NCBI GenBank assembly: GCA_038049695.1
Contig: CP142451.1
Span: forward strand, 4,772,001 to 4,836,000
Length of the DNA: 64,000 nucleotides
Direction of reading: 5' to 3'
DNA from: Cinnamomum chago
Lineage: Eukaryota > Streptophyta > Magnoliopsida > Laurales > Lauraceae
The notes under the pieces were generated by a model that was given only the letters and a program-made list of their open reading frames with translations, did no database searches and was not told the origin of the DNA. A program made the position numbers and the translations under genes. Shown here in pieces: positions 23,109 through 35,101 of this stretch. Numbering within the stretch: position 1 is the first letter of the stretch; every line of letters begins with the position of its first letter.

Positions 23109-26100
23109 AACTAGTGTGAGATCTTGTGCAAGAAGACTTCTACCATGATCACACAGACGAAAGCTGTGGCCACAAACAAAACAGCTACCCACATGTACAC
23201 AAACGTCACAACTGCCCACATGGTCCCAAGATATCTTGTGTGCGATATTGCGCAGCTTCAATTTCAATGTCGAATAGTCCAAGATAAATGTCCCTAGACC
23301 CAAGTACCACATTCGCAGCCATATAAGAAAGGGTGAAAAAAGGGGAGGAAATTCATATTGCTGTCAAGTTCATTGCACCAGTAGGTGTTTTTACTCATTT
23401 ACACCATTGCATCAATGCATCATTGGAACTCCCATCAGTTGTACAAGGTACAAACTACAAACATGTTCTTATCATAAAATCAACAAACAAGTCCTTTCAC
23501 AATTTCAATCCTTGATCTATTTTTGCTTGCTAATGGAATACAATTGAAATTTAGGAGCTATGTAGACATAACGGATAGATTGAAATGGGGAAACGGAATA
23601 TACCTTCTATGGTGTCGTAATATTGACACAGCATGAACTTCCCCATTCCTCTAGATTCATCCCTTTTCCTGTGCATCTGATTAGAATAGAATGCATCAGA
23701 ACTTTTTTTTTGCCCATTTGACTAGAATAGAATGTACCTTGGTTTCATAAGCATTATTTTCTCTCAGCAAATTTTGGGCTTCATTAGTTCTAACCTTGAA
23801 CAAGCCATCTTAAGAAAGGATGAATCTGGATTATCTTTCAAACAAATATTGACACCATCATTGTCAAACCTGTAATGTAAAATCAAAAGGTTTTTTAGTA
23901 TTACCACATCTTCCATGAAGAACAATAAGAAATTCAATAGTTCTTGCTTGTCAAGTAAGAACAAACAGGTGGATGACGGCATGCTTGATAGGATTCCATA
24001 ATAAACCATGGAACATCACTATGGACAAGCTGATTCTATTTGGTATGAATGTTAGGATGCCAATATGAACCTGTTAAGCAACCATTCTGTATCAAGGAAT
24101 TGAATTGTGAAATAGATAAAATTTTACAAAATTATATCATGATAGGTTTCTACAAAACCTAAGATGAATTCCACAAGCCATTGGAGAATCGCCAAGAACA
24201 AAACCTAAACATCTCCAATTACCAAACCTTATCTAGGTGAGGTCATATTTGATTTAGCACCTGCCAACATTAGCATCCCATCCAAGTAAATAAATGGCCT
24301 TGCTTCTGATTTTCGCCCCACCCATTGAGTACTATCAAATTTATTGCCACTAAGAACCAACTTGCATGCATGTTTACCATCTCAAAACCAAATCAGAATG
24401 GGAGCATCCACTTTCCTGAGTAAGAAAATAAATGAAAAATAAGAACAGAGAATAGTAGGCAAGAAGTATTCAAATATCATCTTGCAACTGAATGGTCATG
24501 CTCATGAAATTATAGACAAACATAAAATGATGAAGACAACACCGAATATAATTAACCATTCAAGTTATAAGATGAGATTAGTGAGAGTAGATAGATCCTT
24601 TGCAATAAAAAGAAAAGTAATGATCACTTCTAATAACTGTGATATACGAAGTACAAGAGCAAAAAAGAAGCCAGCATATAAGTTCTCAAATGACCTAAAA
24701 GATAAAATGTCGATATGTGAAAGCAAGTGCTTGCAGTTAAAGAATATAAAGCAGTAAAGAACTGAAACTACTAATCATTTTGACCGATTCAATGAAGTTC
24801 TAATAAAATCCCATTATCTCTCAAAGACGAGAAAAAGACCACACTCATACTAACATTTTTTTTTTGTAATGGTCACTCATACTAACATTCATTTCTCAAT
24901 ATAGACTTGACAAAACTAAATAAAGTAGTAAACATCCTAACTTAATATGAAAAGACATTTTCCCCTGGGAGATTTAGGGCCTGTTTGGAAGCACAATGCC
25001 AGTTAAATTACAATGCATGTGCAGGACAAAACAAGAATTTATAAATAGGGAAGCATGATATCAACTTCAACACATACAAAACCAACAACTTAAGAGTAAA
25101 GGCATAGATAAAAAAATTTACGTGACTGTTGCTTCTTTGCCATTTTGGGAGACAGTGGCTACTTTGGGGGTAGCTAACCTCCTTAGTTTGAGTAACACAA
25201 GGAAAGCAGGTGCATTATCTATATATATATATATATTTATATATAATAGACATTAAATATACTATCCATCACTTCCTACAAGTTAGCAACAACCCACAAC
25301 TCTTCACAGCACCAGTAACTGCAGTAGCTAATATTTTGGCAACAGGCCAAACAACTCACTCACTAATACCTGCACAAACACAAACATTGACAACTCACAC
25401 CATAACAAACAGAAATGCAACTTTCCTAACCAAACAAAACAGAAACAGAACCTGGGATCAAGCACTGGTGGTAAGTAGCAAAGTTCCTCTTGCATATACA
25501 AGACCAACAACTTACTCATATTCCCATGTGCTTTGTATGTGTCCAAACCAGAGAAGATATGCAGAATGTCACAATGCAATTTTTATAAATAAAACAATTA
25601 AAACAAATACAAATTCTATCCATGTGATTGAGCAACAACGCAGTCTAGATAATCATAGTATCCTATAAATGGCACCCTTTATCTATAACAAATGAGAGAG
25701 ACACATTCAACCGTATTGCAAGAGAAATCTAGTACTCAAATCCGATCGTAAATTGATGAGATAAGATTCGATTATGATTAGAAATATAGGGAAGATATTT
25801 CCACTCAATATCATCTCAACAGATATTCTTTTCGTTTTTCTGTCTTTTTTTTTTTTTTTTTTTGTAAATTGGTCCACTCAAGCTCTTTTTATGATCTTGC
25901 AAATCGCCTATGCAAATCAAAAGTCCAACCAAATAGGCCCCTTCATTCATTTATACAAACACTTGCACACAGAAAGAAATTGATCAGGTTTCTTACATTC
26001 TTACGGGATATATTTAAAAAAAAATATAAACCATGATAAACTTCTTAAGCAAATTTATTATCAGAAAAATTACATGTGAATGTGATTTCAAGCATACAAA

Positions 26101-26540
26101 CAATAGGAAACTTTTTTTTTTTTTTTTAAAGAAAGAAAAGGGTTAGAAGATCAAGCAAGAACTTTAGCTGTAGTGAGACCAATAATTTCTAAACTTGTAA
26201 CAGAGATGTAACAAAATGCCCAGTCATGGGGACAAGCATATTTCAATAAAGATTAACTGGTTGAGACATTTCATCAAACACTTTGTGGGCATATGAGATG
26301 AATTCAAACTTATCCAAGATGTGGGGGGTTCTGTCATGTTCAATCTCTATTCCTTTTTTGGACTTGCATATCATTAAACAAAGTGAGATCATCATCTTTT
26401 TATTTGAGTTTTTAAGCAACCCATTAATGAAAAAATTAAAAAAAAGGCGCAATGCATATTTCAAAAGAAGTATTGCAGACGAAGAAGAAAAGAGAAGTTA
26501 AAGAATTGAAGAAATATAAAGAGATATCTACCGGTTTGAT
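23107..26540. repeat. Downstream flank of NLR2 (duplicated block)
   Basis: No protein gene seen. 23112-23586 matches 44365-44833 closely, and most of 23330-25550 matches 41050-43470. 26150-26390 matches 44834-45060. The stretch includes T-runs at 25844 and 26111 and an (AT)n run at 25218. The NLR3-side copy lacks about 2.57 kb present here between 23586 and 26150. Confidence 0.75.
24977..25940. mobile_element. Possible PIF/Harbinger-type element
   Basis: The left end GGGCCTGTTTGG follows TTA. A candidate right end reads CCAAATAGGCCC, complement of GGGCCTATTTGG. The right flank is TTC rather than TTA, and only the left end is kept in the related block at about 42708. No coding sequence. Confidence 0.3.
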
Positions 26541-26563
26541 CAGTGTGCTTGTTTTCGTCTTGA

Positions 26564-29527
26564 TCAACGAGGGGAAAAAAAAGGTTGGAGTCGTTGCTTG
26601 ATGTCATTGTCTTCCCACTCCAATGCTTCCCACCATGAACTCTCTCCTTTAATCTCCTTTAGTGCAGGTGCTACAATATTAGTGCCATTGGAGAGGAATG
26701 AAAGACTCTTCAACTTGGGACATCCAAAAATACAAATAGTTTCTAGTGATGGCCATTCGAAATTAGAAAACCCTCGGCAAATGCTAACCAATTCCGGAAG
26801 AAACCAGAGAAGAATTTCCTTGATATTAGGGAGGATGACATCATGGGCATGGCTTGCGACAAACATCTCCTCCTCTTCAATTTCTATTATCTCTTCCATG
26901 TTCGAACAATCACCGACCCAGAGGACTTCTAAATTGCAGAGTTGTCGAATAATACTCAATTGGAAAACCTTCTTCAAGTTATTACATTCATGTAACTCTA
27001 GTCGTGTGAGTTTGGAGAGGCTTCCAGGCAACAATGGACCATCGCATAAGCTCCTGAATTCTGGAAGACCTTTAATCTCAAGCTTCTTCAAGTTGGGTAG
27101 CAGTGCACAAGTTTCCTCTTGCTCAGCTCCATCAAAGAGAGTTTCCATTTTATCACAGCCTATAATGCAACATTCTTTCAACTCATTCATGTTTGCTAGC
27201 CCCAACTCTGATAGTTTTCTTGCTGTGCGGTGATCCTGTAGAAGAAAATTGGAACAATGAGCAAGAGTCTCCATAATGGCGGCATGTGACGTCCCAAAAC
27301 CACCATTATATACGAAACATCTTTCCTGTGTAAGACCTGGACCAAACCACACTACTCTATCCAATATCTGAGTGCCAACCCGAAACCGGAATCTCCTAAA
27401 CCAGGAGGAGGTTGCTTTCACTGATTTGCTATGGTGTAGAAAATGCTCGAGACACTCCACTTGTGGAAAGTATGCATCGAGATAAGTAAGATGTTCCAAG
27501 CTGCGCACTTCATTAGCCACGACTTCCATGCTTTCATCATCCCCCTGTTCCTTGTCAAAACAAATTGGCCCATCCCCAACATACAAGCTCAGTTCTTCTA
27601 AATATGGAAGCTTTGGAATTATTCCAGTTGGAACTCTCAACTTCATGTTCCATTCATCATTTTGAGAACAGTTGCGTTTTTTAAACCCGACTATCAAACG
27701 TTTCAAACGAGTTAGTTCCCCAACTTCTCTACGCAGATATTTAATTGCTGTGTAGCCTCCCAAATGAAGCACCTCCAGTTGCTTGAGCGCTCCTACTTGG
27801 CATGGAAGTTCTTCTAATTTATTACAATCCTTCAAATAGAGACCGCGGAGATTAACCAAGTTCCACAAGGAAGACGGCAAGGACTTTATTTTTGTCCGAC
27901 TCCAGTCTAGAATACATAGAGAATGCATACATTCAAAGAAGGGATCGGGGATCATTGTTAGCTGATCATTACCTTGCAACAATAATGTGGACAAAGTGCT
28001 ACAGTTCGGCCTCTCCGACAACCAGCCCAAACTACAGCCCATTAATGATATCTTTTGTGATTGCATCCATTCGTTCTCCGCTGGTGGATGCTTTACATGC
28101 TTACCAGTTTTTACTAAGAACCCTGAAGCTTCTTTCAATGCAAAATCCCTTATAATATCATGCATTTTGACATATTCTTCATTATCATCTCTCTCCAGCA
28201 ATGACGCATCGACGAGATTGATTACCATGTGGCGACCTTTATCCTGTGCGTCTTCAATGCTATCAACTCCTCGAATGTAGCCCTCCAACCAACAACGCTC
28301 TACCAATTCAGTTATCAATATTTTCCAGTCTTCTGGGTACAATGAGCAGTACAAAAACAAGTTCCTTTCATAATCATTTGGTAACCGATCATAACTGATT
28401 CTCAAGCAAGAGAACACTTGCTTTTCCATGCCTTTAATTTGAGATATACATGGTAATTGTAATTCCCTTAGGGTATTCCTCCACACACCAACATCACTCT
28501 TCCTTCTCAATGATGAACCAACTACGATGATGGCAAGTGGCAAACCACCACACTTTTTAATGATATCTCTAGCAATTGGTTCGATATGAAGAGACATGGC
28601 AACATCTCCAAGCTTTTCATTGAAGAGGCTCCTTGCCTCCTCTTCGGATAGTTTCTCCATTTGTATTTCCACATCCGTTTCCATCTGCTGACATACGCCA
28701 AAGTCTCGAGTGGTCAACAAGACTTTACATCCATTATCTTGATTTGGAATTGGGATCCCAACATCAGACAAATCAATTCTTTCCCAAATATCATCTAAAA
28801 TCAGCAAGAACTTCTTCCCCCTTAAATGGTGATATATCTTTGCTTTTAGTCGATCGTCAGACACATCTATTGCAATACATTTCAGACGTTCTGCAACATC
28901 ATTTTGCACCTTTCTTCGACTTCCTTCACCTGAGACAGTTACCCAGATGACGATGTCAAACATGTGAGATTCTTCCAATCGATTGTTCAATAGCTTCAGA
29001 GTTCGTGTCTTGCCAATGCCACCCATCCCCCAAATTCCAATCTTTTGGATGCTAACATCTTCAATAAGCCCCAATATCTTCTGCAATATAGGCTTGGAGT
29101 CAGTTGATGAATTAATTTCTACAATTTGCGGTTCAACTCTCTCCAACCGTGCATTAGATAACTCTTTTTCCTTCAATTTTGGTCGTTTATTATCAAGATC
29201 GATGATTTCCTTGACAACCGCTCTCACACGTTTGCCTAATGTCAGCCTCGAGCAGACATTAGAACACCTTGTATGCTCGTCCTTAATGGACTCCACATCA
29301 CGTTCTACCTTTTTCACATCTTCAAGCCACAATTTACTCTCCCTTGTTGTCACATTTGGTGATTCTCTAGTTATTTCTTCCACATCATCCCTCCGGGCAA
29401 ATAAATACCGTGCATTGTTGTCCAATTCTTCCATTTTCTTTTCGGGATTTGTAATGTAATCAATTTGAGGACCAATAAGACTCGACGCGAGATTCCCAAT
29501 ATCTATAAGTGATCCAATGTTCTCCAT
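26564..29527 (-). CDS. CC-NB-ARC-LRR disease resistance protein (NLR2)
   Basis: 987-residue paralogue of NLR1 in a single exon, with the same order: coiled coil, NB-ARC with P-loop GMGGIGKT, kinase-2 LLILDDIWERI, RNBS-B CKVLLTTRDFGVC, GLPLAI, RNBS-D LYCSLYPED and VKMHDIIRDFAL, then irregular LRRs ending WWEALEWEDNDIKQRLQPFF. It is the shortest full copy: the acidic LRR stretch of NLR1/NLR3 is reduced to NCSQNDEW, and the stretch before LPNIKEILL lacks about ten residues. Start chosen at ATG 29527 behind TTAACAG; the upstream extension begins with TTG. All nucleotide-binding motifs are intact. Its proximal promoter carries a MITE (29742-30171), so expression may differ from that of its relatives. 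Confidence 0.95.
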   Translation of the reverse strand: MENIGSLIDIGNLASSLIGPQIDYITNPEKKMEELDNNARYLFARRDDVEEITRESPNVTTRESKLWLEDVKKVERDVESIKDEHTRCSNVCSRLTLGKRVRAVVKEIIDLDNKRPKLKEKELSNARLERVEPQIVEINSSTDSKPILQKILGLIEDVSIQKIGIWGMGGIGKTRTLKLLNNRLEESHMFDIVIWVTVSGEGSRRKVQNDVAERLKCIAIDVSDDRLKAKIYHHLRGKKFLLILDDIWERIDLSDVGIPIPNQDNGCKVLLTTRDFGVCQQMETDVEIQMEKLSEEEARSLFNEKLGDVAMSLHIEPIARDIIKKCGGLPLAIIVVGSSLRRKSDVGVWRNTLRELQLPCISQIKGMEKQVFSCLRISYDRLPNDYERNLFLYCSLYPEDWKILITELVERCWLEGYIRGVDSIEDAQDKGRHMVINLVDASLLERDDNEEYVKMHDIIRDFALKEASGFLVKTGKHVKHPPAENEWMQSQKISLMGCSLGWLSERPNCSTLSTLLLQGNDQLTMIPDPFFECMHSLCILDWSRTKIKSLPSSLWNLVNLRGLYLKDCNKLEELPCQVGALKQLEVLHLGGYTAIKYLRREVGELTRLKRLIVGFKKRNCSQNDEWNMKLRVPTGIIPKLPYLEELSLYVGDGPICFDKEQGDDESMEVVANEVRSLEHLTYLDAYFPQVECLEHFLHHSKSVKATSSWFRRFRFRVGTQILDRVVWFGPGLTQERCFVYNGGFGTSHAAIMETLAHCSNFLLQDHRTARKLSELGLANMNELKECCIIGCDKMETLFDGAEQEETCALLPNLKKLEIKGLPEFRSLCDGPLLPGSLSKLTRLELHECNNLKKVFQLSIIRQLCNLEVLWVGDCSNMEEIIEIEEEEMFVASHAHDVILPNIKEILLWFLPELVSICRGFSNFEWPSLETICIFGCPKLKSLSFLSNGTNIVAPALKEIKGESSWWEALEWEDNDIKQRLQPFFSPR

Positions 29528-29741
29528 GTCTGTTAAGAAATTGGAAGACAATTAGGAAAAGATGAACTATAGTATAAATAACATCACTCACGAACAATTA
29601 CCATCCAGATAATGTAATACTCACAAACACACATAAACGAGTTTGAATTTCAAACTGACAAAGTGTCATGCTGGCTCTCTTGCAACTCAAACGAGTGATG
29701 TCGCTGTTTGAATATATGTGACTAAAACACTACCAATCTAA

Positions 29742-30171
29742 GAGCATTCGCATGTGGCTAGCTGAATGCAATGTTTTGCTACAAAGTAGCTATAGTACCA
29801 TGAAATCCGTGCACACCAGCCTCTTTTTCCATCCGTTGAAAAAGCATTCATGAACAGTGCCTCTCTACACTTAACGTGGTACTGTAGCTCGGGATAGATT
29901 AAAAAACCATTTCCATCCGTTGGGTACCATTTCCAAATGTGGTACTGTAACATGAACAGTGCCTTTTTCCATCCGTTGAAAAAGCAATAATGAACAGTGA
30001 CTGTTACAAAAAATAATAAAGTAATAACGAAGAAATAATATTTAAATGAAATAAAGATAAAGTAAAGAGGCTGATGTAGGTGCATGTAAATAGTAGGATA
30101 GCTTAAATAACAAAAGTGACTTTAGTTAGCTTAGATTTAACTAAAGCTAAGCTAGCCACGTGGGAATGCTC
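29742..30171. mobile_element. 430-bp PIF/Harbinger-type MITE at the NLR2 transcription start
   Basis: Terminal inverted repeats GAGCATTCGCATGTGGCTAG and GAGCATTCCCACGTGGCTAG (2 mismatches in 22). TAA stands on both sides (29739-29741, 30172-30174). NLR1 and NLR3 show the empty site CTAATCTAAGTGGCTC. The interior repeats TTTTTCCATCCGTTGAAAAA twice and has no believable gene. The right terminus contains a G-box CCACGTGG (30156-30163). In the direction of NLR2 transcription the element starts 27 bp after the TATA box. Confidence 0.9.
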
Positions 30172-30197
30172 TAAGTGGCTCTTCTACTTCATATTTA

Positions 30198-30205
30198 TAT
30201 TTATA
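30198..30205 (-). promoter_or_regulatory. TATA box of NLR2
   Basis: Minus-strand TATAAATA conserved with NLR1 and NLR3. The expected start site 25-35 bp downstream falls on the edge of the MITE. Confidence 0.6.
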
Positions 30206-30272
30206 AAATCCACACAACTAGCTCCAATTATTTCTAGAAGCAACTATAAATATTTTTTTTAGTAAAATCTGT

Positions 30273-31037
30273 CGCTCATTGTTGTGTATAGGGTGTGTGT
30301 GGGTGCGTGAGACCCTCGAAAGCAAATGGAAAAAGGGAAAATCTACATGTAAGTGCTTGCCCTTTTAATATTACAATAATGACCCATATACTTTATTATC
30401 TTTATACACAAGTAATACAATCATTTAGACTCTCTTGAGTAATTCGGTCAACCACCTTAATCGACGGTCAAACCTATCTTTTTATGTCAAATTCAAGTAG
30501 CATATTTATAAAAGACAAAAATACTCTTACCTTATACCTATTTGTTGCAAACAATGTTTGAAATTAAAATAATTTTAACCAAAATTTATTACAATATTCA
30601 CCTTCATCTAAATAGAGTTGGCATGGTATTCTTACCATAGTTTATTTTCCAATGTTAAACTTCAGAAATCACGGCATTGAAGGAGGCTTCGATATGAGTA
30701 GGGTCAAGTCCGGTTAGGCTGAGGCCAATGTGAGCTTGGATATTATATCATATTTTTTTATGAAAGTTGTATCTTTCCTTCATGAACTTATCGCATTAAT
30801 TAAGGATCTTTGTCCGTGGATTTAGAGAGATTATCGGTCAGAGATCTATTAATCTTCTACTTGTTTTTTAGTGACTTGTTCGGCTTAGTACAAGATCTTG
30901 GAGTTCTGTTAAATTCAAGGTCATCACGGATAACTTTGTTTTTTTGTAAAGCATCATGAATAACATTGAAGGAAAGAAAACAAGAAAACACAATTATACA
31001 AAAAAAAAAAAAAAACACACTACCAAAACCTTAATCT
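30273..31037. repeat. Upstream flank of NLR2, shared with NLR1 and NLR3
   Basis: Collinear with 5373-6090 and 48830-49570 up to CCTTAATCT. After an interruption, a more diverged continuation of the same flank is seen at about 31860-32260 (GATTTCTTCTTGTGC and GACGGTTGAGATTGGCC are kept). Confidence 0.7.
30446..30471 (-). promoter_or_regulatory. Paired W-box cores upstream of NLR2
   Basis: Minus-strand TTGACC at 30446-30451 and 30466-30471, 241 bp upstream of the TATA box. Same spacing as at NLR3. WRKY binding is inferred from the motif. Confidence 0.5.
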
Positions 31038-31064
31038 ATGTTGTAAATGTGTGAAATTAAGAAC

Positions 31065-31214
31065 TAGGGATTGCTCAGGTGATTTACAAATTACAGTCCC
31101 CCATATCACCCAATTGCCCAGAGATCGATCCCTGAGTTCACTCTTCCCACTTGTTTGGGCTCTTTTGGGTCCTAACTCCCAACCCCCTTTGTTGGGGTAC
31201 GTACCCAAAAAAAA
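31065..31214 (+). mobile_element. tRNA-derived SINE-like unit
   Basis: TTGCTCAGGTGA resembles an A box. GATCGATCC fits the B box consensus GWTCRANNC about 55 bp later. The unit ends in an A run at 31206-31213. No TSD was identified. It interrupts the similarity between the NLR2 flank and its relatives. Confidence 0.35.
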
Positions 31215-34200
31215 GAGGCCAAAAACGACACTCTAGTGGTCCAAATAGTTCAGCCCATGAGGCCCGCTCAAGCTATAAAAGGCCCAACAGCCCATGAGCC
31301 AGAGAGGCTGCAAGTAAGCCATGGGTTCTGCCCCACCTGAACCTGACTCAGCTCAGCTGGGACAGCACCCAAAAAGGTTTGCCTGCACACCAGCAGCTGG
31401 TCCTAAGATGCAACCCGTGGGCCTTGCAGCTTGACACACCAAGTTTTTTTGATTTTTTATTGGTCCTCGGGTGAGGGAAGGAGACCTGGGGTGAAGAAAG
31501 TAGGCATGGGTGACACAGTTCTTTTTGACACCCCAAGTTGCCAAAACGACACAGCTCACTGCACACAGACCTCTTTGGTGTTTGTTTCCATCTGATTTTG
31601 ATTTCTTTCTAACTATACAATTATGGAGATTTCTTTCTTCCTTTTGTGAGGCCTAGGAGGAGTAGTCTTGTAATTAGGGTTTTATAATATTTTATGGACG
31701 GATGAGAATAGAAGTAGATTTTCAGGCTTTGTAATGGACGATCAGTTTCAGCTTTGGATATTTTCTCCTCTTTGGAGTGCAAGTCAAAATATCTACTTCT
31801 TTGAGCTTTTCACCTTGTTTTGGATAGAAGTTCTCTCTTTATTTCAAGATTTTGGAGTTTTGAGTTGTCATCAAAGAGAGAGAGAGAAAAAAAAAAAAAC
31901 TTCCTAGATCTTAATCCTTTCAAGAAAAAAGATATGAGTTCTCACAATTTACAAAAAAAAAAAAAAAAATCATTCACATCATAACAAGTAATGAATAAAT
32001 TGGTATCCAGACTTGAGATGCTACTACAGAACCTGATGTTTGGCAGTCGGAAAAAGGAAAATTGAAGAAGATTGAGATAAACCAACAAGTGATCTCCAAT
32101 GCCAATTGAATTGTACTGATGATGGGATGATTTCTTCTTGTGCTGTGAATTGTGTAAGGACCCTAAGATTGCTCAGATAACTAGAGGTCAACGAATGTCT
32201 TGGACGGTTGAGATTGGCCTGGTTAAAGGAGACAGTGATTGTTTGCATCTTGATGAAGGGTCAAGATCTAAAGTTCACTAGAAAACATGTCTAACCCGCC
32301 CCCAACTCCCTCTAATTATAAACAAAGACTTTAGAGAGAAGTCGTTGGGAGCAGGTGGAGACCATTCCAAACTCAAAAAAACCCACAAATCATTAAATGT
32401 ATCCATATGCTGAAAGAGGTAGTTTCACCCAATGTTTAGTTAGGCAACGCTTCCTTCATTTTTATCTTTTTTTCAACCGAATTTGGGCAGTTCTTTTTTT
32501 GCATTTTTATTTTGTGGACAAAATTTTTTTTTGAACCGTTCATCCTCTTAAGAAAGACAAAAAAGACACGTGACTTTTGCGCCGAAAAGGAGACCCTCGG
32601 CTGCATGCCAGCATCTGCCAGCCGAACCTCATCAACGAGTTCGTCTCTACCAGCCTCCTCCAACAAATTCCAGCCATTGGATTGGCCTAGGAGGAGGAAG
32701 AAGAAAGAAAATGCCCGGTATTTTGAAAAAAAATGAGAGAACTTGCCGGAAAAACCATGTTCGAAATGTGAAGGGAAAAAAGTTAAGCCCCGTTTTGAAA
32801 TGTGAGATTTTTTTTGTCCTAATTTAAAAACTGGGCAAAGCTTGAGCCCTCTTTTGAAATTTCCCCTCGTATAAATCATGAGACCAATTTTTACTCCAAC
32901 TAGCCAATTCATCTCTCACTTTGTTCGCATAAGCCGATGCAAAAGGATGCCTAGGCACTCATTTTAATCTTCTAGGCTAGTGTGTGTTTCTCTAGACTAA
33001 CTTGGTCTCTTTGAAATGCAAGAAACAAGGCCGTGTTTTCTCTAATCTGCATTTCAAGCTAAATATCAAGCTAGAAATTCTACAGATTACAAGGACTTCT
33101 TGAACTACATCCCACTCAACGGGGTCCTACTCCTAGCGTGCACCCAATATGAGTGCAATCTAGATTGCATCTCATCTGATGAACAAACCAAACAAACAAA
33201 TGGAGGTGGACCGTCATTCCATCATAGCCTAATTTGACAAAGAACCATCACTCTCCCATACGTACTTTCAGATTTGTAGCTTGCAAACATTTTTTTACCA
33301 AGGCTTTGAATGGAAATTGCTATCAATTTCTAGCTCACAAACTGATGCTGGTTGGTCCATATGCTACAATTCGAGTGGGTGTGCCAACTAATCTTGCAAA
33401 GAAGTGAAGAACTGAGCGAGAAGGAATATTCTTTGAATCACAGGTGCGTGATATAATAGAGTATCTCCTTGGATTATGGCGTATCATATCCAAGAAATTT
33501 CCATATAATCATATTTCTAGTGAGTTACACCTGCAGAGGTGCTTTTCTCTTTCTTTCAAAATAATTTTTGGAATGGAGGCTACAAGTCTTGTTCCACAAG
33601 ATCCTTGGATTTTTCAATTTTTACTTTTCTCGTCTGTACTTCAAAATGTTGAGGCTTAAATCTTTTGTGGAGTATATAAACTTGTTAAATGGCTTTTGCT
33701 TTTATGGTACTACACAAATTCAATATTGGATATCCTCTCTCTCTAAAATCTTGTTTACCACCTAACTCCAAGCACTGCTGAGGTTTTTACTGGATTTGTT
33801 CCAAAATAAAAAAACTACATAGAGATGCAAGAATTTTCTATTAGATTAAATCATAGCTTCATGTTATTTGTCATGGTAAGTTAGCCTACTTGAAAAGCTA
33901 GACATATTTAGCTATCAAAATAATGGGCGCATTGGGAACTATCCAGTCCTGGTTGGATCTGGAACAGGCTTGACACCAAAGTTGCTATCCCCCTCCTTTT
34001 TATTTGATTGGTAATGTGATTGAATCCAAACCGCTGCTATAGTGAGCGCTTTCCACCATGTCTAGGGATGCTATCTTTTCCACTAAGTTTTTGGCAATGG
34101 CGAAAATTGGAAATGGGATTAGGCAGGCGAGGTACTGGTTTTACAGCCTTTATCTCACTCAGTGCCCTGCTCAAGCAAACAACATAGCATATAACCAACC

Positions 34201-35094
34201 ATTCTGCAAAAAAAAGAAAACATTCACTTAACCTGGCTAGGTTTTTAACTGGATAAAGCAGGACAGCTTTGAATCTTTCTTGCCAAAACACAGAGGCACC
34301 ATTGGATCCTTGAAATTCTGTTTTACCTGTGGTTGGTTATGGCAAAGAATAAAACAACTCTCACAGGCAACTCAGAATACTCTGTTAAGAGTGTTGAAAT
34401 TCTGTTTTACCTGTGGTTGGTTATGGCAAAGAATAAAACAACTCTCACAGGCAACTCAGAATACTCTGTTAAGAGTGAAAACTGAATTACCTGCACTCAC
34501 AAACAACCAAATTGTCCCATATGTATTGGATTAGTTTGAAGTGCGCTTTTTCTGAGGCCCTAACCCTGGCCACACTGTGGAAACTGGCATTTAGCATTTG
34601 GCCAGAATATGAGAATTGTGGTGTGACCATGGATTGATCTAATGTTTATTAGTGAACCAATAACTGCTTAGTCTATGCATAATAGACTCATCTGACAAGT
34701 AGCATAATCAACACATTTGACAGGCACTAAATTTAAGTTTATCAATGGTAAATCACTTGCATTTTACTCTTCATGAACAAATACAATTTCCATTAATAGC
34801 AGAACCATCTCTCCGACTCTCTTCCTTGGCTTCTAGAGAACGTAATTCAAATCTAACAATACATTACTTTTTTCCAATTCTTTTCTCTAATCATATATAA
34901 TAAGGAGATAGAAGAGAGAGTTGTACATGAGAAATTGGACAATAAAAATACACTAACATGCAAATATACGAAATAAGTAGGAGTTTTGGTCCCAAAAAAT
35001 ACACCAACACTGTTAATCATTCAGTCATGTCACAATAGAGTCATATCAAGAAAATAAATCAATCAACAAGGGATTACTCAAAAGTTTATTATGG
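31215..35094. other. Intergenic stretch without a recognised gene
   Basis: Contains GA-rich and A-rich runs (31875-31900, 31950-31968), a diverged NLR-flank remnant (31860-32260) and an 84-bp tandem duplication (34310-34477). An ATG-started frame on the minus strand, 32436-32912 (158 codons, Phe/Lys-rich), resembles no family I know and has no supporting context. Confidence 0.5.
34310..34477. repeat. Perfect 84-bp tandem duplication
   Basis: 34310-34393 and 34394-34477 are identical base for base, beginning TTGAAATTCTGTTTTACC. 84 is a multiple of three, so the open frame across it stays open, but that frame lacks an ATG start at its beginning and matches nothing known. Confidence 0.9.
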
Positions 35095-35101
35095 GAATGT
35101 A

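Noticed and set aside
29738..30085. 115-codon minus-strand frame upstream of NLR2
   Set aside because: Lies inside the MITE at 29742-30171, Phe/Tyr-rich low-complexity product, no transposase similarity.
32436..32912. 158-codon minus-strand ATG frame
   Set aside because: Phe/Lys-rich, no recognisable domain, no splice or promoter context; kept only as a remark in the intergenic entry.
34280..34534. 84-codon frame with a repeated Cys/Trp-containing peptide
   Set aside because: The repeat is the 84-bp DNA duplication; no ATG at the frame start and no family match.
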